64,000 nt of DNA, from contig NZ_JADQDF010000001.1 in assembly GCF_019263585.2 (NCBI RefSeq), positions 6,578,501-6,642,500 of the forward strand. Direction: 5' to 3'. The notes beneath the pieces were generated by a model. It was not told the DNA's origin. It searched no databases and worked only from the letters and a program-made list of their open reading frames with translations. Shown here in pieces: positions 54,984-63,904 of this stretch. How positions within the stretch are numbered: the first letter of the stretch is position 1; every line of letters begins with the position of its first letter. The stretch comes from Pseudonocardia oceani (GTDB taxonomy: Bacteria; Actinomycetota; Actinomycetes; Mycobacteriales; Pseudonocardiaceae). The translations under genes and the position numbers were made by a program.

Positions 54984-57341
54984 ATGACCGCGGCGCCGCA
55001 CCCCACCGTGCACGCGCTGCGCTCCGCCGTGCCCGCGTCCGGGGTCGCGGCCGCCACCGCCTTCCTCCTCCTGGCCGGCCTGACGACCGCGCTCGACGGG
55101 GAGGCGCAGCAGTACGCGGGCAACCTCGGCGTGCTGGTGTTCGCCGGCGCGGCGGTGGCGGGATGCGCGCGGGCGTCGCGACGCTCCCGCGGGCGCACCC
55201 GCCGGGGGTGGGCCGCCCTGGCCGTCGCGGCCGCGTCCTGGGGCCTCGGGCAGATCGTCTGGACCGTCCTGGAGACGCTCGGGATCACCACGCCCTTCCC
55301 GTCGTGGGCCGACATCGGCTACCTCGGCTTCCCCACGGCGGCGCTCGTCGGGTTCGCACTGCTCTCGCCCAACTCCGGCGGCCTCGCCACCTCCCGGCGC
55401 GTGCTCGACGCGCTGACGATCGGCTGCGGCCTCGGGCTCGTCGCCTGGTTCACCGTGGTCACCTCCGTGGCCGAGAACCGGCCGCTGGCCGACACCGCCG
55501 TCGCGCTGGCCTACCCGATCGCCGACGTCGTGCTGTGCACCGTCACCGTGCTCACCCTCGCCCAGACCCGCGAGAAGCCGCTGCTGTGGACGCTGCTGGG
55601 GCTCTCCATGGCCGCGATGACCACGTCGGACGTGTGGTTCTCCTACGCCACCGCCGACGGCACGTACCTCACCGGATCCCCTGTCGACTGGGGCTGGTGG
55701 GCGGCGTTCCTGCTGCTGGGCACGGCCGGGTCGCTCATCACCGGGGCGCGGCAGACCGAGCGTCCGCCGGTGCGCCCGACCGTCGCGCACGCCGGGCTGC
55801 TCCCCTACCTCCCGCTGGGCGCCGCGGTCGTCGTCGCCTCCGCCCAGTCGGCGTCGGGGCGCACGCTCGGGCCGTTCGCGGTCGGGCTGATCTCGGCGCT
55901 CGTCGCGCTCGTCCTGATCCGCCAGTACGCCACCATCCGCGACAACGAGAAGCTGGCCCGGACCGTCCAGCAGCGCGAGGACGAGCTCCACGACCTGGCC
56001 TTCCGCGACGGTCTCACCGGCCTGGCCAACCGCGCGCTGTTCCTCGACCGCCTCGGCCACGCCCTCGACCTCTCCGCCCGCGACCAGCGGCCCGTGTCGG
56101 TGGTGTTCCTCGACCTCGACGGGTTCAAGGCGGTCAACGACAGCCTCGGCCACGCGATGGGCGACGCCCTGCTCGTGCGGGTCGCCGAGCGCCTGCGCGG
56201 GCGCCTGCGCGCCGCCGACACCCTCGCCCGCCTGGGCGGCGACGAGTTCGCGGTGCTCGTCGAGCAGGGTCCGGTGCACGGGCACGACGCCACCGCGGTC
56301 GCGCGGTCGCTGCTCGACGCGTTCACCGCACCGTTCTCGATCGACGGCCGCACGGTCACGGTGTCGGCGAGCATCGGCGTCGCCACCGATGAGCCCGGCA
56401 GCGACGCGCCCGGTCCCGAGCAGGCCGCCGCGCTGCTGCACCGCGCCGACCTGGCCATGTACGCGGTCAAGGACGCCGGACGCGGCGGCGGGATCCTCGT
56501 GCACTCGCCGTCGCTGGGCCGGGGGCCCCGCCGCGAGGGTCCCGCGCTGCAGCAGGCGTTCGCCGACGCGCTCGAGCAGGGGCTGGTGCGCCCGGTGTTC
56601 CAGCCGGTCGTCGATCCGGTCACCGGACGGATCGGGGCGCTGGAGGCGCTGGCGCGGTGGACCCACCAGGGCGTCGAGGTCCCGCCCACGACGTTCGTGC
56701 CGCTCGCCGCGCGCACCGGGCTGTCCGAGCACCTGACGCGGCTGATGCTGGAGCAGTCCTGCGCGCAGCTAGCGCGGTGGAGCCGCGCGCTCGGGCACCG
56801 CAGGCTGCGGGTGGCGGTCAACGTCGACCCGACGGAGCTGACCGACGCCGCGATGCCCGCCCGCATCGCCGAGCTGTTCGCCCGCCACGACCTCGCCCCG
56901 GGCCAGCTCGCCCTGGAGATCACCGAGAGCACGATGACCTACCGCCCCGAGACGGCGCTCGACGTGCTCAACGACCTGCGCGCCGTGGGCGTCCGCCTCG
57001 CCCTCGACGACTTCGGCACCGGCTACTCGACGCTCGCGCGCCTGTCCAGCACGCCCGTCGACACGGTGAAGATCGACCGCTACTTCGTCGCCGACATCGA
57101 CCACGACGCGCAGCGCAAGCGCTTCCTCGTCGGGCTCTTCGAGCTCACCCGCCACCTCGGGCTGCGCACCGTGGCCGAGGGCGTCGAGCGGCCCGGCCAG
57201 CTCCAGGAGCTGCGCCGCGTGGGCTGCGACCTGGTGCAGGGCCACCTGATCGGCCGCCCGGCCCCCGCCGAGCTGCTCACGCCGGTGATCCTCGCCGAGC
57301 AGCCCGTGATCGACCCGGAGCTGCTCGGCCGGGTGGGCTGA
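54984..57341 (+). CDS. Membrane GGDEF-EAL protein
   Basis: 785 residues. About seven or eight N-terminal membrane helices (residues 15-310) sense an unknown signal. A GGDEF domain carries the intact RLGGDEFAVLVE motif near residue 417, and an EAL domain carries EALARWTH near 553 together with ALDDFGTGYSTL and VKIDRYFV catalytic motifs. All signature residues for both cyclic-di-GMP synthesis and hydrolysis are present, so it may do either, depending on the sensed signal. ATG 54984 preferred over GTG 54975. Confidence 0.93.
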   Translation: MTAAPHPTVHALRSAVPASGVAAATAFLLLAGLTTALDGEAQQYAGNLGVLVFAGAAVAGCARASRRSRGRTRRGWAALAVAAASWGLGQIVWTVLETLGITTPFPSWADIGYLGFPTAALVGFALLSPNSGGLATSRRVLDALTIGCGLGLVAWFTVVTSVAENRPLADTAVALAYPIADVVLCTVTVLTLAQTREKPLLWTLLGLSMAAMTTSDVWFSYATADGTYLTGSPVDWGWWAAFLLLGTAGSLITGARQTERPPVRPTVAHAGLLPYLPLGAAVVVASAQSASGRTLGPFAVGLISALVALVLIRQYATIRDNEKLARTVQQREDELHDLAFRDGLTGLANRALFLDRLGHALDLSARDQRPVSVVFLDLDGFKAVNDSLGHAMGDALLVRVAERLRGRLRAADTLARLGGDEFAVLVEQGPVHGHDATAVARSLLDAFTAPFSIDGRTVTVSASIGVATDEPGSDAPGPEQAAALLHRADLAMYAVKDAGRGGGILVHSPSLGRGPRREGPALQQAFADALEQGLVRPVFQPVVDPVTGRIGALEALARWTHQGVEVPPTTFVPLAARTGLSEHLTRLMLEQSCAQLARWSRALGHRRLRVAVNVDPTELTDAAMPARIAELFARHDLAPGQLALEITESTMTYRPETALDVLNDLRAVGVRLALDDFGTGYSTLARLSSTPVDTVKIDRYFVADIDHDAQRKRFLVGLFELTRHLGLRTVAEGVERPGQLQELRRVGCDLVQGHLIGRPAPAELLTPVILAEQPVIDPELLGRVG

Positions 57342-57363
57342 TCCGCCCCTCGGGCCCGGCCCG

Positions 57364-57984
57364 CTACTCGAACCGGGACGGGTCGCCCGCGCCCACGCGG
57401 ACGATCTCCGGCTCCGGGCCGGACAGGTCGACGACCGTGGTCGGCTCGGTGCCGCACTCCCCCGAGTCGATGACGGCGTCGACCGCGTGGTCGAGCCGCT
57501 CCTTGATGTCCCAGCCCTGCGTCATCGGCTCCTCCTGGTCGGGGAGCAGCAGGGTGGAGGACAGCAGCGGCTCGCCCAGCTCCGCGAGCAGCGCCTGGGT
57601 GACGACGTGATCGGGGATGCGCACGCCGACCGTCTTCTTCTTCGGGTGCAGCAGCCGGCGCGGCACCTCCTTGGTGGCCGGCAGGATGAAGGTGTACTGG
57701 CCCGGCGTCGCCGCCTTCACCGACCGGAACACCGCGTTGCTGATCTGCACGAACTGGCCGAGCTGTGCGAAGTCGGCGCACACCAGCGTGAAGTGGTGCC
57801 GGTCGTCGAGGTGGCGGATCTCGCGGATACGGTCGAGCCCCTTGGCGTTGCCGAGCTGGCACCCCAGGGCGAAGCAGGAGTCGGTGGGGTAGGCGATCAG
57901 GCCGCCGTCGCGCACGACGTCGGCCACCTGGGTGATCGACCGGCGCTGCGGGTCGACGGGGTGCACATCGAAGTAGCGGGCCAT
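57364..57984 (-). CDS. YrdC/Sua5/YciO-family protein
   Basis: 206 residues. IAYPTDSCFALGCQL and HHFTLVCADFAQLGQFVQIS show the YrdC ATP/CO2-binding core. Length and the KKKTVGVRIPDHVVTQALL end fit the YciO subgroup more than TsaC/Sua5, which would otherwise make threonylcarbamoyl-AMP for tRNA. Which role it has is not resolved. Its stop lies 22 bases from the convergent GGDEF-EAL stop; no hairpin. Confidence 0.85.
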   Translation of the reverse strand: MARYFDVHPVDPQRRSITQVADVVRDGGLIAYPTDSCFALGCQLGNAKGLDRIREIRHLDDRHHFTLVCADFAQLGQFVQISNAVFRSVKAATPGQYTFILPATKEVPRRLLHPKKKTVGVRIPDHVVTQALLAELGEPLLSSTLLLPDQEEPMTQGWDIKERLDHAVDAVIDSGECGTEPTTVVDLSGPEPEIVRVGAGDPSRFE

Positions 57985-57993
57985 GGCGCCACG

Positions 57994-58617
57994 CTAGCGC
58001 CCCAGGAACGCCCGCACGTGCGGCAGCACGTCCGCATCGATCCCGTGACCGCCCCCGTGCGGGAACTCCTCGACGGTCGCGCCGCAGCCGCGCAGCTGCG
58101 CCACCAGGGTCGCCGTCTCCGCGGCCGGCACGAGCGGGTCGTGGCGGCCGTTGGAGACCGCGACGCGCTTGCCGGAGAGGTCGACCTCGCCCCCGTCCCG
58201 GGAGACCGGACCGTCGCGGAACGGCACCATCGCCGCCAGCAGTACGGCGCCGGAGAGCACCTCGGGCCGGCGGAACAGCAGCGCCGACGCCGTGTTGGCG
58301 CCGTTGGAGAACCCGGCCGCGACCCACGGGCCCGGGTCGACGCCGACGACGAAGTCGGCCAGCTCGTCGACGCGCAACCGCAGGTCGTCCTCGTCGAGCA
58401 CGCCCTCGGCCAGGCGCCGGAAGAAGCGGCTCATGCCGTTCTCCGTCACGCGCCCGCGCGGGGCGAGGACCGGCCCTGCGTCGTGTCCCCCCCACCCCAG
58501 GTGCTCGCGCAGCGGCAGCAGGTCGTGCTCGGTGCCCCCGGTGCCGTGCAGGAGCAGCAGCGGTGCGCCCTCACCGGGGAGCCAGACGTGCTCGAACGCA
58601 CTCGCCGGGCCGTTCAC
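57994..58617 (-). CDS. Alpha/beta-hydrolase, MhqD-like
   Basis: 207 residues from GTG 58617. LLHGTGGTEHDLLPLREHL, nucleophile serine in GFSNGANTA, HDPLVP, and GGGHGI are the phospholipase/carboxylesterase (MhqD) motifs. It overlaps the ring-cleaving dioxygenase gene by GTGA, matching the dioxygenase/hydrolase pairing that breaks down quinone ring-cleavage products. It may hydrolyse the ring-opened product. Confidence 0.85.
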   Translation of the reverse strand: MNGPASAFEHVWLPGEGAPLLLLHGTGGTEHDLLPLREHLGWGGHDAGPVLAPRGRVTENGMSRFFRRLAEGVLDEDDLRLRVDELADFVVGVDPGPWVAAGFSNGANTASALLFRRPEVLSGAVLLAAMVPFRDGPVSRDGGEVDLSGKRVAVSNGRHDPLVPAAETATLVAQLRGCGATVEEFPHGGGHGIDADVLPHVRAFLGR

Positions 58618-59558
58618 GAGGGCACCCGCAGCGGCGGCAGGGACGCCGCGATCTGCTCGCGCGTCGGCTCCAGCCACGGCGGCAGCTTCAGCGAGCGGCC
58701 CAGTTCCAGCAGCGGCTCGTCGACGGCGAAGCCCGGCTCGTCGGTGGCGATCTCGAACAGCACTCCCCCGGGTTCGTGGAAGTAGATCGAGGTGAAGTAC
58801 TGCCGGTCGAGGATCTCGGTGACGTGCAGCCCGGCCTCGACGAGCTCGGAGCGCCACAGCGCCTGCGTGGCCCGGTCGGCCACCCGGAACGCCACGTGGT
58901 GCACGGTGCCGCCGGCCTGCAGGCCCTTCGCGCGGCCGTCGGCGGCGACGTCGAGCACGGCCCCCGCCCCGCCGCCCGCCATGGCGAAGCGGGCGCGGTC
59001 GCCGTCCTCGCCGGCCGCGGTCATGCCGAGCAGCCCGGTGAGCAGCTCGACGGTCGGGTCGGGTAGGCGCTCGGACAGCGTCACCGCGTGCAGCCCGCGC
59101 ACGGCGTGCTCGGCGGGCACGTCGGCCACGCCGTCCCAGCCCGAGCGGGTGTCGCCCGGCGCGGCGACGAGGTCGATCACGAGGCCGTCGGGGTCGCGGA
59201 AGGTGAGGACCTCCTCGCCGTCGCGGGTGCGCGGGCCCTCGTGCTCGACGCCCATCCCCGCGATGCGGTTCTGCCACCAGCCCAGCGACTCCGGCGGCAC
59301 GCTGAACGCGGTGGCCGTCGTGAGCCCGCTGCCCTGCCGCCCGGCCGGCACGCCCCGCCAGGGGAAGAACGTGAGGATCGTCGACGGCGACCCCGACGCG
59401 TCGCCGTAGTAGAGGTGGTAGGTGTCCGGCGCGTCGAAGTTGACGGTCTGCTTGACCAGCCGCAGCCCGAGCGCGCGGGTGTAGAAGTCGACGTTGGCCT
59501 GCGGGTCCGAGGCGATGGCCGTGACGTGGTGCAGCCCGTGCGGCGCGATGTCCGTCAT
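58614..59558 (-). CDS. Ring-cleaving dioxygenase, MhqO-like (VOC superfamily)
   Basis: 314 residues with two VOC-type beta-alpha-beta-beta-beta repeats. GLHHVTAIASDPQANVDFYTRALGLRLVKQTVNFD marks the first half (in parts), GTVHHVAFRVAD the second, and GVLFEIATDEPGF the metal-binding glutamate. Like MhqO/LinE-type enzymes it would cleave hydroquinones or related aromatics using Fe(II). ATG 59558 preferred over GTG 59561. A short inverted repeat precedes it. Confidence 0.88.
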   Translation of the reverse strand: MTDIAPHGLHHVTAIASDPQANVDFYTRALGLRLVKQTVNFDAPDTYHLYYGDASGSPSTILTFFPWRGVPAGRQGSGLTTATAFSVPPESLGWWQNRIAGMGVEHEGPRTRDGEEVLTFRDPDGLVIDLVAAPGDTRSGWDGVADVPAEHAVRGLHAVTLSERLPDPTVELLTGLLGMTAAGEDGDRARFAMAGGGAGAVLDVAADGRAKGLQAGGTVHHVAFRVADRATQALWRSELVEAGLHVTEILDRQYFTSIYFHEPGGVLFEIATDEPGFAVDEPLLELGRSLKLPPWLEPTREQIAASLPPLRVPS

Positions 59559-59567
59559 CACCCCATA

Positions 59568-59585
59568 CTAGTTGCTCACGCAAGG
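59568..59585. promoter_or_regulatory. Inverted repeat upstream of the MhqO-like gene
   Basis: CTAGTTGC-TCAC-GCAAGG contains a TTGC...GCAA dyad around a 4-base centre, 14 bases upstream of the dioxygenase start. MarR-type quinone-sensing regulators bind such sites, but no regulator gene is adjacent, so this is only a candidate. Confidence 0.35.
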
Positions 59586-59604
59586 ATCCGCAGGCGACGT
59601 CGGT

Positions 59605-60609
59605 CTACTTCTGCGAGAAGGCCGCGTCGAACGCCGCCGAGGGCGGGTCGAAGGCCTGCCTGCGCACGAACTCCAGCGCCTCCGGCGCCCCGACGAGCCG
59701 GTCCATCCCCGCGTCCTCCCACTCCACGGAGATCGGGCCGTCGTAGCCGATCGTGTTGAGCATCCGGAAGCACGCCTCCCACGGGACGTCGCCGTGTCCG
59801 GTGGAGACGAAGTCCCAGCCGCGGCGCGGGTCGGCCCACGCGAGGTGCGAGCCCATGCGGCCGTTGCGGCCGTTGCCGACCTGGCGCTTCGCGTCCTTGC
59901 AGTCGACGTGGTAGATCCGGTCCTTGAAGTCCCAGAGGAACCCGACCGGGTCGAGGTCCTGCCACACGAAGTGGCTGGGGTCCCAGTTGAGGCCGAACGC
60001 CGGGCGGTGGTCCACGGCCTCGAGCGCCGCGACCGTCGTCCAGTAGTCGTAGGCGATCTCGCTGGGGTGGACCTCGTGGGCGAACCGCACGCCGACCTCG
60101 TCGAACACGTCGAGGATCGGGTTCCAGCGGTCGGCGAAGTCGCGGTAGCCGGCGTCGACCATCGACTGCGGCACCGGCGGGAACATCGCCACGGTCTTCC
60201 AGATGCTCGACCCCGTGAACCCGACGACCGTGTCGACGCCGAGCTTCGCCGCGGCGCGCGCCGTGGTCCTCATGGCCTCGGCCGCCCGCTGCCGGACGCC
60301 CTCGGCGTCGCCGTCGCCCCACACGCGCGGAGACAGGATCGCCTCGTGCCGGGCGTCGATCGGGTCGTCGCAGACCGCCTGCCCGGTGAGGTGGTTGGAG
60401 ATCGCGTGCACCTGCAGGCCGTACTTGTCCAGGATGTCGCGGCGGCCCTGGACGTAGGTGTCGTCCTCGACCGCGGCCCACACGTCGAAGTGGTCGCCCC
60501 AGCAGGCGATCTCCAGGCCGTCGTAGCCCCACCCCCCCGCCAGGCGCGCGACCTCCTCGAAGGGCAGGTCCGCCCACTGACCGGTGAACAGGGTGACCGG
60601 GCGTGCCAT
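59605..60609 (-). CDS. Sugar phosphate isomerase/epimerase (xylose-isomerase-like TIM barrel)
   Basis: 334 residues. TIM-barrel family AP_endonuc_2: YDGLEIACWGDHFD near the start, HEVHPSEIAYD, GLNWDPSHF, HVDCKDAKR and DGPISVEWEDAG carry the metal-binding acids and histidines. Members isomerise or epimerise ketoses or inositol derivatives. Its ATG overlaps the oxidoreductase stop (TGATG). Likely works in the sugar pathway fed by the adjacent ABC transporter. Confidence 0.88.
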   Translation of the reverse strand: MARPVTLFTGQWADLPFEEVARLAGGWGYDGLEIACWGDHFDVWAAVEDDTYVQGRRDILDKYGLQVHAISNHLTGQAVCDDPIDARHEAILSPRVWGDGDAEGVRQRAAEAMRTTARAAAKLGVDTVVGFTGSSIWKTVAMFPPVPQSMVDAGYRDFADRWNPILDVFDEVGVRFAHEVHPSEIAYDYWTTVAALEAVDHRPAFGLNWDPSHFVWQDLDPVGFLWDFKDRIYHVDCKDAKRQVGNGRNGRMGSHLAWADPRRGWDFVSTGHGDVPWEACFRMLNTIGYDGPISVEWEDAGMDRLVGAPEALEFVRRQAFDPPSAAFDAAFSQK

Positions 60610-61763
60610 CAGCTCTCCTCCACTGCCTGCCAGCCGCTGCCCGCGGCGGCGGATCGGACCACGGCGTCGAGCACGAGCTGCACCTGCAGCCCGTCGGCGA
60701 ACGACGGGACGGGGTCGGTGCCCGCCGCGACGTCGCGCACCAGGTCGACGACCTCGTGGGTGAACGTGTGCTCGTAGCCGAGCCCGTGGCCGGGCGGCCA
60801 CCAGGCTCCGGCGTAGGGGTGCCCCGGTTCGGTGACGAGGATGCGCCGGAACCCGGCGACGTCCGGGTCGTCGGTGCCGTCGAAGAACTGGAGCTCGTTC
60901 ATCTGCTCGAAGTCGAACGCGAGCGAGCCCGCGCTGCCGTTGACCTCGAGGCGGATCTGGTTCTTGCGCCCGGTCGCGAAGCGCGTCGCCTCGAAGCTCG
61001 CGAGCGCGCCGCCGCCGAAGCGGCCGACGAACAGCGCCGCGTCGTCGACGGTGACCGGTCCCCGGCCCTCCCCCGACGGCAGCGGGCGCTCGCGCACGAA
61101 CGTCTCGGTGAGCCCGCTGACGCCCGACAGGCGGTCGCCGGTGACGAACTGCGCCAGGTCGACGACGTGCGCACCGATGTCGCCGAGTGCCCCCGACCCG
61201 GCGCGCTCGGCCTGCAGTCGCCACACCAGCGGCGCCTCGGGATCGACGATCCAGTCCTGCAGGTAGCTGGCGCGCACGTGGCGGACCTCGCCGATGCGCC
61301 CCTGCTCCACCAGGCGACGGGCCAGCGAGACCGCGGGCACGCGCCGGTAGTTGAAGCCGACCATGCTCCGCACGCCCGACGCCTGCGCCCGCTGCGCGGC
61401 GGCCACCATCGCCCGGGCCTCGTCGACGGTGTTGGCCAGCGGCTTCTCGCACAGCACGTGCTTGCCCGCGTCCAGCGCCGCGATCGCGATCTCCGCGTGC
61501 GTGTCGCCGGGCGTGCAGACGTCGACGAGCTGGACGTCGTCGCGGGTGAGGAGGTCCTTCCAGTCCGTCTCGACGTCGCGCCACCCCAGCCGGTCGGCCG
61601 CGGCGCGCGCCGTCTCGGCGTTGCGCCCGCACAGCACGGCCATGTCCGGGGTGAGCGGCAGGTCGAAGAACCGGCCCGCCGTGCGCCACGCCTGGGAGTG
61701 GGCCGCCCCCATGAAGGCGTGGCCGACCATGCCGACGCCCAGACCGGGCCGTGCCATGGTCAT
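60609..61763 (-). CDS. Gfo/Idh/MocA-family oxidoreductase
   Basis: 384 residues. Rossmann motif GVGMVGHAFMG at the start and the signature CEKPLANT near residue 105; the C-terminal beta-sheet domain contains GALGDIGAHVVDLAQFV. It would oxidise a sugar or inositol with NAD(P). Start overlaps the substrate-binding protein gene by ATGA and its stop overlaps the isomerase gene, a strictly coupled operon. Confidence 0.92.
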   Translation of the reverse strand: MTMARPGLGVGMVGHAFMGAAHSQAWRTAGRFFDLPLTPDMAVLCGRNAETARAAADRLGWRDVETDWKDLLTRDDVQLVDVCTPGDTHAEIAIAALDAGKHVLCEKPLANTVDEARAMVAAAQRAQASGVRSMVGFNYRRVPAVSLARRLVEQGRIGEVRHVRASYLQDWIVDPEAPLVWRLQAERAGSGALGDIGAHVVDLAQFVTGDRLSGVSGLTETFVRERPLPSGEGRGPVTVDDAALFVGRFGGGALASFEATRFATGRKNQIRLEVNGSAGSLAFDFEQMNELQFFDGTDDPDVAGFRRILVTEPGHPYAGAWWPPGHGLGYEHTFTHEVVDLVRDVAAGTDPVPSFADGLQVQLVLDAVVRSAAAGSGWQAVEES

Positions 61764-62815
61764 GATTCGAAGCCCAGGGGCAGGTAGGTGTCCACGTTCT
61801 CCTTGGTGATCGTGGCCGACGCCAGCGTGATCGACGTCGGCACCTCCTTCTCGACGAGGTCGCCCATGCCGCGGTTCTGCGCGACGAGGCGGGCCAGCGC
61901 CATCGCCGAGGAGGCCATGGTGGGGCTGTAGGTGACCGTCGCCTTGAGCACCGAGGTGTCGGCCTTGATCTCGCGCATGGCGTTGGCCGAGCCCGCGCCG
62001 CCGACCATGAAGAACTCGCTGCGCCCGGCCTGGGTGATGGCCGCGAGGACGCCGATGCCCTGGTCGTCGTCGTGGTTCCACACGGCGTCGAGCTGCGGGG
62101 CGGCCTGCAGCAGGTTGGCGGTGACGCGCTGGCCGCCCTGCGCGGTGAAGTCGGCGGCCTGGCGCGGGCCGACGGCGAAGCCGAAGGACGCCAGCGCGTC
62201 GGAGAAGCCCTGGCTGCGGGCCTGGGTCAGCGGCAGGTTGTCGATGCCGGCGATCTCGCCGATGACCGGGTTCGCCACGCCGGCGTCGCGCAGGCGGGTG
62301 CCGATGTAGGTGCCCGCGGAGACGCCCATGCCGTAGTTGTCGCCGCCGATCCAGGTGCGGTAGGCCAGCGGCGAGTCGAAGATCCGGTCGAGGTTGATGA
62401 CCGGGATGCCCGCGTCCATCGCGCGGCGGCCCAGCGAGGTGAGCTGGCTGCCGTCGTTGGGCAGGATCACCAGCGCGTCGACGCCCTGGTTGATCAGCGT
62501 CTCGACGGCGGCGATCTGCTGGGTGATGTCGTTGGTCGGGTTGACCGCCTCCAGCGTCACGTCGCTGTACTGCCCGGCCTGCGCCTGGGCGTTCGCGGCG
62601 ATGGCCGCGATCCAGCCGTGGTCGGCGGCGGGGGCGGAGAAGCCGATGGTCACCGGCGTTCCGGGCTCGGCGTTGTCGCCGGCGGCGGGGGCGGTGTTGG
62701 TGCCGGCCGGGGCGGGGGCGGCGGCATTGCTGGTGCAGGCCGCGGTCAGCGCGGCACCCACACCGAGGGCGCCGACGAGGAAACCGCGGCGCGCGAGAGC
62801 GGACGTGTCGGACAT
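61760..62815 (-). CDS. Sugar ABC transporter substrate-binding lipoprotein
   Basis: 351 residues. A twin-arginine signal (ARRGFLVGALGVGAALTAAC) with a lipobox gives a Tat-exported lipoprotein. The mature part is the RbsB-like periplasmic-binding fold: VTIGFSAPAADHGWIAAIAANAQ and ALVILPNDGSQLTSLGRRAMDAGIPVINLDR (in parts). It binds a monosaccharide or inositol. The permease gene lies 51 bases upstream. Confidence 0.93.
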   Translation of the reverse strand: MSDTSALARRGFLVGALGVGAALTAACTSNAAAPAPAGTNTAPAAGDNAEPGTPVTIGFSAPAADHGWIAAIAANAQAQAGQYSDVTLEAVNPTNDITQQIAAVETLINQGVDALVILPNDGSQLTSLGRRAMDAGIPVINLDRIFDSPLAYRTWIGGDNYGMGVSAGTYIGTRLRDAGVANPVIGEIAGIDNLPLTQARSQGFSDALASFGFAVGPRQAADFTAQGGQRVTANLLQAAPQLDAVWNHDDDQGIGVLAAITQAGRSEFFMVGGAGSANAMREIKADTSVLKATVTYSPTMASSAMALARLVAQNRGMGDLVEKEVPTSITLASATITKENVDTYLPLGFES

Positions 62816-62866
62816 GAGTGGGGCACTCCTTCGTGCGGGGGGGTCGTGCGGGGGGTGCGGGACGGG

Positions 62867-63904
62867 TCAGGTGGAGGCGCGCTGGGCGCGCGTCTGGATC
62901 AGGACGGCGACGACGATGATCACGCCCTTGGCGATGTTCTGGACCTCGGTCGCCAGGTTGTTCAGGACGAACAGGTTCGTGATCGTGGTGAAGACGAGCA
63001 CGCCGAGGATCGAGCCGATGAGCGTGCCGCGGCCGCCCGTGAGGAGCGTGCCGCCGATGATCACCGCGGCGATGGCGTCGAGCTCGTAGAGCGTGCCGTG
63101 GGTGCTCGACCCCGTGGTGGTCAGCGAGGCGATCATGATCGCGGCGATGCCGCAGCAGAGCCCGGACAGGACGTAGAGCGCGATGGTGTGGCGCTTGACG
63201 TCGAGGCCGGCGAGGCGGGCCGCCTCGGGGTTGCCGCCGATGGCGAACGTGCGGCGGCCGAACGTGGTGCGGTTGAGCAGCACCCAGCCCAGCGCCACCA
63301 CGGCGGCGAAGATGTACACCAGCAGCGGGATCCCGAGCAGGCGGGTGTTGGCGATGCCGGCGATGACCGGGTCGACCACGATCTGGCTGCGCCGCCCGGA
63401 GATCCGCTCCGCGAGGCCCTGGGCCGTGATGAGCATCGCCAGCGTCACGATGAACGGGACGATGCGGCCGTAGGCGATGAGCAGGCCGTTGACCAGGCCC
63501 GCCCCCGCGCCCACGGCGAGTGCGCAGAAGATCATGACCCACGGCCCGTAGGACTGGGTTGCGACGGTGGTCGCCCAGACCGAGGCCAGCGCCATCACCT
63601 TGCCGACGGACAGGTCGATCCCGCCGCCGATGATCACGAAGGTGACGCCGACGGTGATCACGCCGATGATCGACGCGGACGTGAGGATCGTCAGCAGGTT
63701 GGACGTCGTGGCGAACGTGTCGGCGGTCGAGACCCCGACCACGCACAGCAGCACGAGCACGGCGACGAGGCCGAGGTTGCGCCCGGCCCCGCTGTCGAGC
63801 AGGCGCGCCGCGCGCGAGGGGCCCCGGTCGGCGGCCGTCGCGGCCTTCTCGACCCGTCCGCTCTCGTCGGCGGCGGGCGCCGTGACCAGCTCCTGGTCAG
63901 GCAT
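62867..63904 (-). CDS. Sugar ABC transporter permease (RbsC-like)
   Basis: 345 residues with about ten hydrophobic helices. ITVGVTFVIIGGGIDLSVGKVMAL is the RbsC signature, and GGNPEAARLAGLDVKRHTIALYVLSGLCCGIAAIM (in parts) holds the cytoplasmic coupling loop. The N-terminus has a charged cytoplasmic stretch before the first helix. Its start overlaps the ATPase gene by 8 bases. Typical of ribose/inositol-class importers. Confidence 0.94.
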   Translation of the reverse strand: MPDQELVTAPAADESGRVEKAATAADRGPSRAARLLDSGAGRNLGLVAVLVLLCVVGVSTADTFATTSNLLTILTSASIIGVITVGVTFVIIGGGIDLSVGKVMALASVWATTVATQSYGPWVMIFCALAVGAGAGLVNGLLIAYGRIVPFIVTLAMLITAQGLAERISGRRSQIVVDPVIAGIANTRLLGIPLLVYIFAAVVALGWVLLNRTTFGRRTFAIGGNPEAARLAGLDVKRHTIALYVLSGLCCGIAAIMIASLTTTGSSTHGTLYELDAIAAVIIGGTLLTGGRGTLIGSILGVLVFTTITNLFVLNNLATEVQNIAKGVIIVVAVLIQTRAQRAST

